Part shown: in pieces, positions 54,670 through 64,000 of the stretch
How the letters are laid out: every line of letters begins with the position of its first letter
Numbering within the stretch: position 1 is the first letter of the stretch
NCBI GenBank assembly: GCA_013407085.1
Contig: JACCGJ010019683.1
Coordinates: 124,001-188,000, forward strand
From: Atriophallophorus winterbourni
Lineage: Eukaryota; Platyhelminthes; Trematoda; Plagiorchiida; Microphallidae
Length of the DNA stretch: 64,000 nt
Direction of reading: 5' to 3'
Notes under the pieces: model-generated
Database searches by the model: none
Seen by the model: the letters and a program-made list of their open reading frames with translations, nothing else
Told to the model about the DNA's origin: nothing
Position numbers and translations under genes: made by a program

Positions 54670-55547
54670 AAAACTTTTTGGATAACCGTGGTCTATGAGC
54701 CTTTGGCTCGCTTCACGGTGCGCTTGTTTTTAGTTTCTTTCGTCGCTGCACAGGTTTTTTATCTCATGGAAAATGGAATAAGTTATGGACCTAAAGACCT
54801 GTCTTGGATGAGCGGAAGTGTATCGCAGTACAGCATCTTTATCGATAGGTTTCCGATAGACAGAAAGTTTTATTTTCCCATCTACTTTTAGTGCTAAACA
54901 GTCCAAAACGGAAGAGAGCGTGTGCAAGATTCCACTTTCTTTGTGACCGTAATACGTGGGTCTATTTCATTTAAATATTTGAAGATGGCCTCTAATTGAT
55001 CTCGCTTGATGATAACAAATGTGTCATCAACATAGCGCAGCCATAATTTTGGCTTGAACCCTTCATTGTTAAGGGCTTTGTTCTCAAAATTCTCCATATA
55101 CATGTTCGCAAGTATTGGAAATATCGGTGAACCCATTGCTAACCCTTCTTTTTGTCTATATAATTACTCATTAAATACGAAGCGATTCATGCTTAGGAAG
55201 AGCGATACACCGTTAATAATTTGCTGGACGCTCAAGTTTGTGCGTTCTGACAAACTGGCATCCGATTCCAAGGCCCGTCTAGCAAGTTGTAACGCACAGG
55301 TTGTATCGACGTTGGTGAACAAAGCGCTCACATCATCGTCATCATTTGTTACCGACTTTAAACGTGCTGCAAAGTCATACGCGTTCTTGATTAACAAGGC
55401 TGTATTACCGACTAAAGGTTTCAGCAAATAAGCCAAATGTCTAGCTAACTCATGCGCAGGTGATCCGATACCATCGACAATGGGTCTTACAGGCCGTAGA
55501 ACCTAGGAGTTAGAGTAGACTTGATATACAGTTTATGCCACAAGCCT
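54670..55547 (-). mobile_element. Penelope-like element, RT domain
   Basis: Right to left: RPIVDGIGSPAHELARHLAY (about 55490-55430), MAYLLKPLVGNTALLIKNAY, VSALFTNVDTTCALQLARRA, NLSVQQIINGVSLFLSMNRF, a stop, then GSPIFPILANMYMENFENKA, KLWLRYVDDTFVIIKRDQLE (catalytic YVDD intact), a frameshift, and VDGKIKLSVYRKPIDKDAVL. Better preserved than the copy at 13.5-14.9 kb, but the endonuclease end and the amino terminus are missing. Confidence 0.85.
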
Positions 55548-55640
55548 TTCCTACGAGACGTGACACACCATAGGCGTACCATACGCTGTTTAGCGGTAAG
55601 GTCAAATCAATGGAGAGGGGTTGACTATTACTTAAGCATC
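55548..55640 (+). repeat. Dispersed repeat shared with 17596-17692
   Basis: CTACGAGACGTGACACACCA, GCTGTTTAGCGGTAAGGTCA and GGGGTTGACTATTACT align with the copy at 17.6 kb. Confidence 0.55.
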
Positions 55641-55914
55641 TTCCTTGTCCTGTCTATCACCCTTGTTCTGACGAAGCTTCTGTGTCAGAAATGAAACGTT
55701 ACCCATAACCTGCTCTAACCGATTGCACTCAAATTTAGTTGATGTATGGGAGTAAGATACGAATATTGAGCAAATCGCTATCATGACATTCTCCAACGCC
55801 GATTTTTAATAAATGTGACGTTTTACTATAGTATGCATGGGATGGATTATTATTAGTTGGTGATAAAATCAGTATTAGCTCTCTTATATTCGTCGGTTTG
55901 AATAAAACTAAACT

Positions 55915-56349
55915 GTTTTAGTTTACCAAATCAACAGCCAGGGAATTCCAAACAAAACACACATGCACCTAATAAAACTTCCGTTTAGTGTGTAATTTCG
56001 GGGAATGTGAGCAACACATCACTTTGGTCATCCATAATCGCCTTGAGTGCTTGATCACGAATCACTATGTGATTCTGTGTTTGAACATCGTGGTTCGTTG
56101 TACGAACTCTATGCAACAGTGGCATTCAAGTATAACCTTGTTTACCATTTATCCACTGTTTCAAGGCTCACTGAACCTAATCTTACTGTCTCCACCTGAT
56201 GACGGCAAATAGCCAGAAACCGGTATTGGAGTGTAATTTCGGGGAATGTGAGCAACACACCATTAACTGATTTAGTTTACCAAATCGACAGCCAGAGAAT
56301 TCCAAACAAAACACACATGCACCTAATGAAACTTCCGTTTGGTGTGTGA
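55915..56349 (+). repeat. Hammerhead repeat bracketed by an 80-bp direct repeat
   Basis: TTTAGTTTACCAAATC to AACTTCCGTTTAGTGTGT occurs at 55915-55994 and again, with a few changes, at 56266-56349. Between them is one hammerhead unit plus the start of a second: GTGTAATTTCGGGGAATGTG is at 55988 and again at 56231, a period of 243 bp. The unit includes TGATTCTGTGTTTGAACA, AACAGTGGCATTCAAG and the ribozyme at 56190-56231. Confidence 0.72.
56190..56231 (+). ncRNA. Hammerhead ribozyme, nearly intact
   Basis: CUGAUGA at 56196-56202; stem II GGC/GCC with loop AAAUA, closed by a C-A mismatch (56203-56215); GAAA at 56216-56219; CCGGUA at 56220-56225, with GUA a permitted cleavage triplet. Stem I CUCCA (56190-56194) pairs with UGGAG (56227-56231) with one mismatch at the core end. 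All conserved core bases are present. Confidence 0.72.
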
Positions 56350-56354
56350 TATTT

Positions 56355-57060
56355 CTAACTTACAACCATGATCGCAGCTGTTATTGAAAGTTTGAAGGTT
56401 AAATAATTTATCCAGGTTGTTGACGGCAATAATCTTTTAAAGTCAAGACTTAATCTTTCAAATGGCTGAGTAGCTTTAACTATATGCGAGTTAGCTGCTT
56501 GTGAAACTGGGGCTTCACTTAAAAACAAATCGAGAAAGACAAAGTCATACTTCTGACTTCTTCCAACAAGTGTGACGGGTATCAAACACGGATGAAATGT
56601 TTTAAACGAGTTACGCCAGGGTGGCACAGGGACCCATGAAGTTTCTTGAAATCTATGGATGAAAAATTGGAAACACAATTTGTGCGTGACAAAGCATCAG
56701 CTGAATGGTTTTCTCGTCCGTGTCGGTATATTGCAAAAGTTCAAAATGCTATATCTGAATTTTATCAGTTATTACTTTGATGCGTTGTTTATGTCGTACA
56801 TAAATGAAACTGAACTCTGGGCGGTAACAAGTGTGAAATAGAGACCCATCAGGCAGTGCTTTCATTTTCAAATTGCTTCGACAATTGCGCAATTGTCCTT
56901 CTCCGACGCTCAGTGGTGTTGTACGCAATGACACAATGTCCGTGAAAAGAAGGCAACAGGTCTTCCGTTCTGGCTCGATGTATCTGTGATAGTCTCAAAA
57001 GGAACAGAAGGGTCAACTGCTTCAAGTAAAGCATTTTCTAAATAGAATATATACGGTTTA
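56355..57060 (-). pseudogene. Gypsy-1-like RNase H and integrase fragment
   Basis: Right to left: ALLEAVDPSVPFETITDTSS and QNGRPVAFFSRTL (RNase H, 57040-56930), IVEAI and a conserved G-x-x-F tail (about 56870), then integrase pieces ending HIVKATQPFERLSLDFKRLL PS with the same KATQPFERLS as Gypsy-1. It shows that a related Gypsy element with RNase H existed here. Multiple frameshifts. Possible RT remnants to about 57300 are too decayed to call. Confidence 0.72.
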
Positions 57061-57364
57061 ATGATTCAACAACAGATCCAGTAGGAGGAAACGAGTGGTT
57101 AAGCGCGATCGGATATATGAGGCCCAAGAAGTGAGGCATACCGTTTGAATATTAAGCGAATATACCAACTGTTGCCGTTGTGCGTCTAAGGTTGCAGGGG
57201 TTGGTAATTATTTTAACAGAACCACACGCTCCATATCTGGATCTACACGAAGAATTCGGATTAAATCGACAGCGATTATGCTCTTAGTGTCGTTAGTTTA
57301 AACCATAACTTTTAGCGAAGTTCAAGAATTTATATAAGTTTATTTTATCGTGATCAGCATTATA

Positions 57365-59112
57365 GTAACCACAAACAGCGACATTATCAGAACTCAGAAA
57401 GTTTTATGGTTGTAAAAGTATAAAATTAAAAGCATAAAATCTCTCAAAAAGCGATAGGGACACATACTGCATGATTCATCATAAAATCATCGAGTTTAGA
57501 AGCGAAAATCTCAACGGAATTCGAGCGTATTATTTTTTCAGGCAAAATGTCACAAGTAAGACAAATTCTTACCGAGAAAAAATTACGACGAATATCCAAT
57601 CAAGAATGCGGAATGCTTAAAGCCTTTGAATGTTGTTGTGTTCGAGTAAGACCATTGGTTTTTAGCAAATGGGTAAGGGGGTAGTTTTCAGTATGCACGA
57701 TTTTGAATGCCAACAGGAGGTCACTCCGTATCCGTCGTGTCCCTACCTGAAGAGTGCAAACAGCACGAAACCGGTCGTGGGGTGTTTTGTGTGAAGGAGA
57801 TGCATGCAAATGTGTTCTATATTCGTGTAGATTTAATTTTAACATTATATCATTGAAAGGGAAATTTATGTAACAGGAGACCAACTTTTTCGCACCATGA
57901 TTAATCCTGTCAAGTAGTTCGACATCCTTCCTCCGCCATGGTGCCCAGGATTGGATTGAATATTTCATAACAGGACGAATATACACATTAATGAACTGGG
58001 GTTAGCTTTCAAGCGTGAAAATGCCGAATATCCCTTTTAGAAGACTCAAGATACGGCAGGCTTTATTGTACAGTGTCCGGCAATGTTGTCTAGGCTTAAG
58101 TTTAAACGACACCAGATACCGAGATCTTTTTCTTCGGTGGTCCAGACGAGATCTTGCGTGCCAAGCTGATACGTATGGTGCAGAGATTTTTCAAGCCGAA
58201 GCATTTTAAATTTCGCAATGATAAAACATTTATCTGGTACCAACGAAATAAGGTGCGCAGATCGCGTTGTAATGCCATACAGTCATTAACAGACTTGACA
58301 CGTTTCCGTATTTTAATATCATCGGCAAACAGTTACATCCAATATCCTTTACTATATCGTTGATGTACACCAAGAATAGAAGAGGTCCAAGCGCCGAGCC
58401 TTGCAGAACTCCACTCGTGACGTCTATTCTTCTAGAGAGGGTGCTGCAAACGCGAACTTGGACTTTTTTATCAATCAGATAGTCCTTTATCCAATTCAGC
58501 AACATTCCTGTCATTACATAAGCTTCGAGCATTTTATTAGAATATCATTGTTTACTTTATTGAAAGCTGTGGAAATATCGATGTAGCAAGCATGTACAGC
58601 GTCACATTCGTCTAGTGCCTTGGTCCAATCTTCGAACGTTGTAAGAAGTTTAGATAAACCACCACGATTTCTTCGAAAACCGTGTTGTTATGTGGTCAAA
58701 ATATTTTGGTGTACAAAATGTTCTCTTATACGCGCAGTTACGATGCGTTCAATGAATTTAGATATCACCGGAATTAGCGTTACCGGTCTATAGTTTACAG
58801 TGTCTGAACGGCTACCGCGGTGATATTTTTCCTTCATGTAGGCTGAGATTGAATAAGCGAGTGAGAGGAGCAGTCAAAGCAATGTGACATCTGCGAAGTA
58901 TGGCGGGGATAATTTTGTATGCGCCAGGAGACTTCTTTTCGTTTAATTGACATAGTTCCCGCCTAACTATATATTCAATGACAGTCATTTCACTTAATAA
59001 TTCCAAATGTGGCGAATTTGGTAAAACATGATGCGGAATACAACGCTTAGGATTGAAGACAAGTGAGTAAAACGTTGCTAAGGCATCGTTAGTACCTTGG
59101 GCAGAATGAGTC
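57365..59112 (-). mobile_element. Degenerate CR1-type retrotransposon with a hammerhead insertion
   Basis: Close relative of 45946-47258. 3' side: CAGAACTCAGAAAG tail at 57387. RT end VMKYSIQSWAPWRRKDVELL at about 57960, EEKDLGIW at about 58130, RIDVTSGVLQGSALGPLLFL at about 58400, disrupted fingers to 58690, and the linker/first RT motif (ALATFYSLVFNPKRCIPHH, LNEKKSPGAYKIIPAILRRC) at 59100-58850. The AFD and FADD catalytic boxes are broken. A hammerhead module interrupts the RT end at 57739-57812. Confidence 0.82.
57739..57815 (+). ncRNA. Hammerhead ribozyme module inserted in CR1, structure intact
   Basis: CUGAAGA at 57747-57753 (only position 7 differs from CUGAUGA, and position 7 tolerates any base); stem II GUGC-AAACA-GCAC at 57754-57766; GAAA at 57767-57770; CCGGUC at 57771-57776. 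Stem I CCCUAC (57741-57746) pairs with GUGGGG (57777-57782). Cleavage is predicted after 57776. It ends with GATGCATGCAAATG. The sister CR1 copy at 46.33 kb lacks this segment, so it is a true insertion of about 75 bp. Confidence 0.82.
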
Positions 59113-60880
59113 ACAATTTACACGACTGCGAAACAAAGTAATCAGCTTAATTCGAGATGATAAACAAGCGTTCCAATCGCAATTAATTTTTCAGATGCTC
59201 CAGAATCCGAAGCTCTTGTATAGACTTGTAAACGATGGAACAAATATTAAACCAGGAGTCTTTGCCCTAAAAACTTCGTCCGGCTTCACAGAATCCATAA
59301 ATCAGACCGCTGACCTGTTAGCAGACTTTTATGCCGGAGTTTTTGCGCCGAAATCCATGGAGCCTGATCAGGAACCAATCGTTCGACTTGACCGACCGAC
59401 CTTGAGTGATGTATTGATTACTCCGATGGTGGTAGCGCAGCACTTACGAAAATTAAACGTAAAGAAATCTCCAGGACCAGACGAGATAACTCCAAAGCTG
59501 CTGAAAACCTGTCGTGCGCAGCTATCTAAACCTCTATCTTGCATGTTTAATAATTTGCTCCAAGCTGGCGTAGTGCCACAAGACTGGAAACTGGGACAAA
59601 TAATACCCATTTACAAAGGTGCTTGCCGTTCTGATGTTAAAAATTACAGGCCGGTGACCTTGCCGTCTTCGGTATCAAAAGTTTTTGAGCGAATAATTTG
59701 CTGACAAGCTTAGACGATTGGACGAGGATTGTAGATGCGGGGGGCTGTATTCATGCGTGCTACCTGGACATTCCTAAAGCGTTCGACAGAGTTGATCACA
59801 ATTTACTCTTGAACAAGCTAAAGAAGCACTGTGTTGTTGGAAGACTATATGAATGGATACTTGATTACCTCGGCAACAGACATATCCGAGTTCGTGTGGA
59901 CGGCCTATTATCGAAGAACATCGATGTCACTAGCGGAGTTCCACAAGGCTCAGTGCTTGGACCAATACTGTTTCTACACTATATGAACGATATACCACTA
60001 CCAAATGATAGTAAGATGGTTTTGTTTGCTGACGATATAAAAGCATGGAGGCAAATCAGAAATACTGACGATTGTATCTTGCTGCAAAAAGGTTTGAGTG
60101 CTTTGTTCAACTGGTCATCTGAAAATAAACTGTCATTGAATATGCAAAAGTCGAAGATGATTCAGATTGGTCGTGACCTTGGCTTTTCCTATCCATACAA
60201 GATCGGCGACATAAACCTGGAGTACACCGAATAAGAAAAGGACCTCGGTGTCTGGATTTGCGGCAGTTTGAAAAAAAATGCGAAACCGTTTACAAAAGCG
60301 CGTCTCGGCTGCTCGGCATGTTACGGCGGATATTTGGACGTTTTTCCCTGGGGTGTTTTCCTCTCATGATGAATACATATATACACCTAGTTCTAGATTA
60401 TGACGCACAAGCCTGGACACCATGGCTCCAAAAAGACATCTTACTCCTGGATCGCATATACCGGAGAGCTTCTAAGCTTGTCATTGGTCTCGAAAATATG
60501 CCCTTCGCCGGGCGACTCAGACGACTGGAAATGAGGACACTTTCACAAAAGAGAATGCGAGGTGATCTCATCCTCGCATACAAAATACTCACTACTGTTT
60601 CCCACCCCCTGGATATATTATTCCACCTTCGAACTTCCAGCAACAGCCGTGGCCATGTTTGCAAGTTGGAAATACCACATTTCAAACGGAACTGCCGCAG
60701 GTATTTTTATTCGGTACGTGTGTGCTTTGCTTGGAATTCCCTACCTTCTGATTTGGTAAGCTCAAACAGTTTATCTATATTCAAATCAAAAAACAAAAAA
60801 AACTTGTGGGGGGACGATTATACGAGCGCTAATCGGAATTTTTGACCCAAACTAGTAAAAGCTATCATCGACATAGATAT
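59113..60880 (+). mobile_element. CR1-type retrotransposon, RT to 3' UTR
   Basis: 59195-59704: PKLLYRLVNDGTNIKPGVFA, VKKSPGPDEITPKLLKTCRA, SDVKNYRPVTLPSSVSKVFE. About 35 codons around the usual QHGFRR motif are deleted at 59700. 59698-60234: [40 protein letters not shown], catalytic FADDIKAW. A stop and frameshift follow near 60234-60258, and the carboxy terminus runs to 60845. The 3' UTR is interrupted by a TA repeat and the DNA transposon at 60977, and resumes at 63842. Confidence 0.88.
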
Positions 60881-60910
60881 ATAGTATATATATATATATA
60901 CCTATATATA

Positions 60911-60976
<66 letters not shown>
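60880..60976. repeat. (TA)n simple repeat
   Basis: About 95 bp of nearly pure TA dinucleotides directly left of the transposon; a shorter TA run (63827-63842) lies on its right. Either the target was a TA repeat or the TA run is a duplicated target that expanded. Confidence 0.9.
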
Positions 60977-60980
<4 letters not shown>

Positions 60981-61273
60981 GTGCCGAAATCGCGGAATTG
61001 CCGATTCTGCGGATTCGGCAATCAGTTTGCCGATTCCGCGGAATGGGCATTTCGTTGCTGATTCCGCGGAATAGGCAACGATTTGCTGAAAATGTGGAAC
61101 TCATTTCTACCACTGCCGATTCCGTAGATTCAGCAGCCGATTCCGTGGATTCGGCTGCTGATTCTGCGGAATCGGCAAGCTACGTTTTTACTGTATTTCA
61201 GCCTTTTTGTCCGTTATAAATTAGCGAGATTTTTATGTGAATTCACTTTAGATTTAATATCAGAAGTTCATTT

Positions 61274-61522
61274 TCACTGCATTTTCAAGTTGCCGAAATG
61301 CATGATTGATTTTCAAGTGGAATATTAACATTGTGGTCACAGGGAACGTGTCTCACACAACAGTCTATTAAAGTATGTTGATTGCTTGTGATTATGCTTT
61401 CAATGCATTTTCAATTTGCCGAAATGCATGAAAGATTTTCAAGTGGAATATTAACATTGTGGTCACAGGGAACGTGTCTCACACAAAAGACTATTAAAGG
61501 CTGTTGATTGCTTGTGATTATA
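61274..61522 (+). repeat. 126-bp tandem duplication upstream of the transposase
   Basis: Two copies, period 126 bp: GGAATATTAACATTGTGGTC and ACAGGGAACGTGTCTCACAC are in each. The copies differ by scattered substitutions. It lies just before the transposase start, so it may be 5' UTR or promoter. Confidence 0.8.
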
Positions 61523-61554
61523 CATTTTACATCAGTGCTTGCAGAGACAGCATC

Positions 61555-63422
61555 ATGGAAGTGAATGTAGCAAACCAACGGGCTCGGTTTCAAGAAACAG
61601 TGGCCTGCGAAAAGCTGTCTAAATTCACAGTGCCTAATCGAGAAGAATACACCTCAATGCTTGCAACCTTGTGTGGCAGTGAACGATCCAAATTATTCTA
61701 CTATCTTCGGGAGAAATTTGCAGTCGTCGAAGTTGGCGGTGTCAAGAAAATCGTCAAGGTAAGCCTCTTTATTTCTCTTGCACTCTTTCACACACAAATT
61801 TTTGTCATCGATCGATGTTGTCGTTGGCACCATCAACATCATCAACAAAAACAACAACAGCAGCAACAACAGCATCATCCTTAGCAAAATCAGTTTCATT
61901 AGCTCTGTAAACTTGTTTCTTTTTATTCTTTCAGAGCCGAAAAAATGAAGCTGATCCACTTCACTACCTTGCCGTTCGGGACGAGCTCTTCGACATAATC
62001 TACGAAGCTCACGTGTCGACTGGTCATGGCGGTGAAAAAAAAACCAAAAGATTTCTTGATGACAAATACGCAAACATACCAATGAAGATGGTGTCCCTCT
62101 TTTTGGCTGCATGCGAGACATGTCAAAGAAAGAAACCCTTACCGAACAAAGGAATTGTTGTAAAACCCATTCGGTCACGAAATTACTGTGACCGTGGTCA
62201 AGTTGACTTGATCAATATGGAATCAACACCAAGTGGAAATTTCGTACAGATATTAAATTACCAGGATCACTTCACCAAGTTCTTGGTACTGAAACCATTA
62301 ACGAGTAAAAGGGCTGCCGAAGTGGCGTACCACCTCATAGATATATTCACATTCATGGGTGCGCCCAGCATTCTTCAGAGTGATAACGGTAGAGAATTTG
62401 TGGCGGATGTAGTCTCAGAAATGAAATCCATGTGGCCCAACCTGCAGCTAGTTCATGGGCGCGCGAGGCACCCACAAAGCCAGGGATCTGTGGAGCGGTC
62501 TAATGCTGATGTAAAGCAGATGCTTATTGCTTGGACAATCGATAACAATACAACGAATTGGGCAGATGGCCTACGTTTCGTGCAGTTCCAAAAGAATAGC
62601 TCATCACACAGAAACCTGCAAAACACGTCTCCATTTGAGATTTTATTCGGACAGAAACCAAGACTAGGATTGCAGAAAACGGTTTTACCTGCAGGCGTTC
62701 TCGCTCACATAACAACAGAGGAACAACTGGAGGTGGCTCTCAGGGAGATCCATGGCATGGAAGCTGCTGATGAACCAGCTGTTGAATCCGGGGAACAAGA
62801 TCAGGCTTGTGAGGAACAAGCTGTTGCTGCCGGGGAACAAGATCAGGCTTGTGAGGAACAAGCTGTTGCTGCCGGGGAACAAGATCATGTTGATGAAACT
62901 GGAGAAAGAGCTACAGGTATTGCAGATGTTTTCTCAAAGCACATCCAGATGATAAGGGCATGCAGTGAGAAGGCTACAAGCGGACAAGAAAAGAGCCGAA
63001 AAGAAATGCTCGAAGCGAGCAGCGCCATTCTGCATCCTCTATCCGTGGGAGACTGCGTCTTACTCCCGGTTTCCGAATTCGATCGTGGACGACTAGACTG
63101 TAGAAATATTATTGGAGTGGTTTACGACATTACTGCCAGCGGAATGTACAAAGTTGCAACAAAACATGGAATGATCGAGGCAGCTTTCTCTAGAAATCAG
63201 CTGCAGAAGGCAGATAGTCAGCTGATGAGCCTTTCGGAAACGAGCGACATTATGCAATCATTTCGCAAGATTGCATCCCTTCATTCTGCCACTGGGGGAC
63301 AAGGATTTGCAAAGTGTTCTTGCACAGCAAAGTGCGATTCCAGGCGCTGTAGTTGCAGGAAGAGCGGAACATTGTGCCACTCCCATTGCCATCCTTGGAA
63401 CGTAAAATGTAAGAACAAATAG
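61555..63422 (+). CDS. Integrase-like transposase, 563 aa, one intron
   Basis: Exon 1 61555-61758, intron 61759-61934 (GTAAGC ... TTTCAG, phase 0), exon 2 61935-63422. Reading through the intron in the exon 1 frame hits stops, so splicing is needed. Domains: an amino-terminal region with LSKFTVPNREEYTSMLATLC; an HHCC zinc finger H94, H99, C128, C131; an integrase core D159, D218, E255 (QVDLINM, QSDNGREF, PQSQGSVERSN; DD36E spacing); a 15-residue acidic tandem repeat (EEQAVAAGEQDQACE, about 2.4 copies); and a Cys-rich CXC-like end CSCTAKCDSRRCSCRKSGTL with CHSHCHP. Catalytic residues are complete, so it may be active. AATAAA follows at 63499. Confidence 0.88.
62775..62890 (+). repeat. 45-bp in-frame tandem repeat in the transposase
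   Basis: GGGGAACAAGATCAGGCTTG and GAGGAACAAGCTGTTGCTG recur every 45 bp, nearly identical, encoding 15-residue acidic units. Confidence 0.9.
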
Positions 63423-63498
63423 TGACAAAAGGAAAGACTTCTTTTAGAATTCATGATTGTACCACTATTTATTTATGTCTGTACCGATTTATCTGGTT

Positions 63499-63504
63499 AA
63501 TAAA
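63499..63504 (+). terminator. Polyadenylation signal AATAAA of the transposase gene
   Basis: AATAAA 77 nt after the stop and before the right inverted repeat. Confidence 0.7.
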
Positions 63505-63841
63505 CCTATAGTGAATTCGCCCGACATTGTTTGTTCCATTTTGAACATCATCTTCATCGGCGAAAAATAAAAATCTCGCTAAGTTATAACGGACAAAAAG
63601 GCTGAAATACAGTAAAAACATAGCTTGCCGATTCCGCAGAATCAGCAGCCGAATCCACGGAATCGGCTGCTGAATCTACGGAATCGGCAGTGGTAGAAAT
63701 GAGTTCCACATTTTCAGCAAATCGTTGCCTATTCCGCGGAATCAGCAACGAAATGCCCATTCCGCGGAATCGGCAAACTGATTGCCGAATCCGCGGAATC
63801 GGCAATTCCGCGATTTCGGCACGACATATATATATATATAT

Positions 63842-63900
63842 ATTTCCACCCTGTGGTTATTGTAAAGTTAATTGCTTTTTGAACCATAAATCTTGAAACC
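63842..63900 (+). mobile_element. 3' tail of the CR1 copy split by the transposon
   Basis: CACCCTGTGGTTATTG, TTGCTTTTTGAACCATAAAT and CTTGAAACC match the ends of other CR1 3' UTRs (for example 8870-8925), completing the element interrupted at 60880. Confidence 0.75.
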
Positions 63901-64000
63901 ATTAGCGGTTTGCACAGTGAATACGCCTGGTTTGATTCTTGATTGCTACTACCTTGTAGAGAAGCTTAGGATTCTTTTCCATTCTCTTAAGCAATTTCCA
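63901..64000. other. No recognised feature
   Basis: The window ends in unassigned sequence. Confidence 0.4.

Larger units (their letters stand above)
60977..63826 (+). mobile_element. Ginger/KRBA2-type DNA transposon with 260-bp inverted repeats
   Basis: 60977-61236 and 63567-63826 are inverted repeats, both 260 bp, with outer ends TGTCGTGCC...GGCACGACA, i.e. TG...CA ends like those processed by retroviral-type integrases. The repeats consist largely of overlapping palindromes of GCCGATTCCGCGGAATCGGC type. Inside is one gene for an integrase-like transposase with an intron. A DNA transposon using a Gypsy-like integrase fits the Ginger/KRBA2-like group. TSD cannot be defined in the flanking TA repeat. 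Confidence 0.85.

Noticed and set aside
60979..61220. A CRISPR-like array of GCCGATTCCGCGG units
   Set aside because: The units are overlapping palindromes within transposon inverted repeats, with no spacers, in a eukaryotic genome.
61759..61884. Extension of transposase exon 1 into a His/Gln-rich tail
   Set aside because: It is a read-through of a clear GT-AG intron; the CAA/CAT repeats lie inside the intron.

Overview
This is eukaryotic, AT-rich, repeat-dominated DNA that fits a parasitic flatworm (Platyhelminthes, most likely a digenean trematode). Three things point there: the mix of transposon families (CR1-type non-LTR elements, an RTE-type element, Penelope-like elements, short-LTR Gypsy elements); several hammerhead-ribozyme repeats, one fused to a tRNA-like promoter in the manner of the schistosome Sm-alpha SINE; and a tiny neuropeptide-precursor-like gene with a C-terminal amidation Gly. 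No species is claimed.

Layout. 1-23 kb: a pile of CR1 copies in both orientations (about 0.94-1.7, 2.9-3.0, 3.7-4.7, 4.8-5.0, 5.2-8.9, 10.2-11.4, 11.6-13.5, 15.0-16.7, 17.7-18.2, 18.2-20.9 and 22.0-23.0 kb), with a Penelope-like copy (13.5-14.9), an RTE 3' end (16.7-17.5) and a tRNA-hammerhead SINE (21.5). 23-30 kb: a host-like region with a tandem hammerhead repeat, a possible neuropeptide gene (24.6-24.8, minus) and a 308-aa orphan ORF (26.9-27.8, minus). 30-35 kb: CR1 and RTE fragments. 35.3-37.3 kb: a two-exon zinc-finger gene (minus). 37.9-47.3 kb: more CR1, including the best-preserved copy (40.5-45.5) whose ORF2 is open for 963 codons, preceded by a foldback structure carrying a hammerhead. 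47.8-52.7 kb: a hammerhead repeat interrupted by Gypsy LTR material, itself containing a complete-ended Gypsy insertion (49.9-52.5) that has lost reverse transcriptase and RNase H but keeps gag, protease and integrase. 53.1-54.0 kb: a 297-aa Ser-rich orphan ORF. 54.7-60.9 kb: Penelope, hammerhead, Gypsy and CR1 remnants. 61.0-63.8 kb: a Gypsy-integrase-like (Ginger/KRBA2-type) DNA transposon with 260-bp inverted repeats, inserted in the 3' UTR of a CR1 copy.

How the parts relate. Nesting gives a relative history: CR1 copies are the oldest substrate; short hammerhead modules and a 220-bp repeat landed inside CR1 reading frames; LTR material landed in a hammerhead repeat; a Gypsy copy with 98%-identical LTRs landed in that; the integrase transposon landed in a CR1 3' UTR. 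Penelope-like elements are the proposed helpers of metazoan hammerhead retrozymes, so finding both in one window is coherent. The most interesting system here is the set of at least four hammerhead-bearing repeat types, some with base-paired cores that appear intact and one stem that co-varies between copies. Positions of degenerate elements are approximate; open frames, splice sites, LTR ends, target duplications and ribozyme cores were read base by base.
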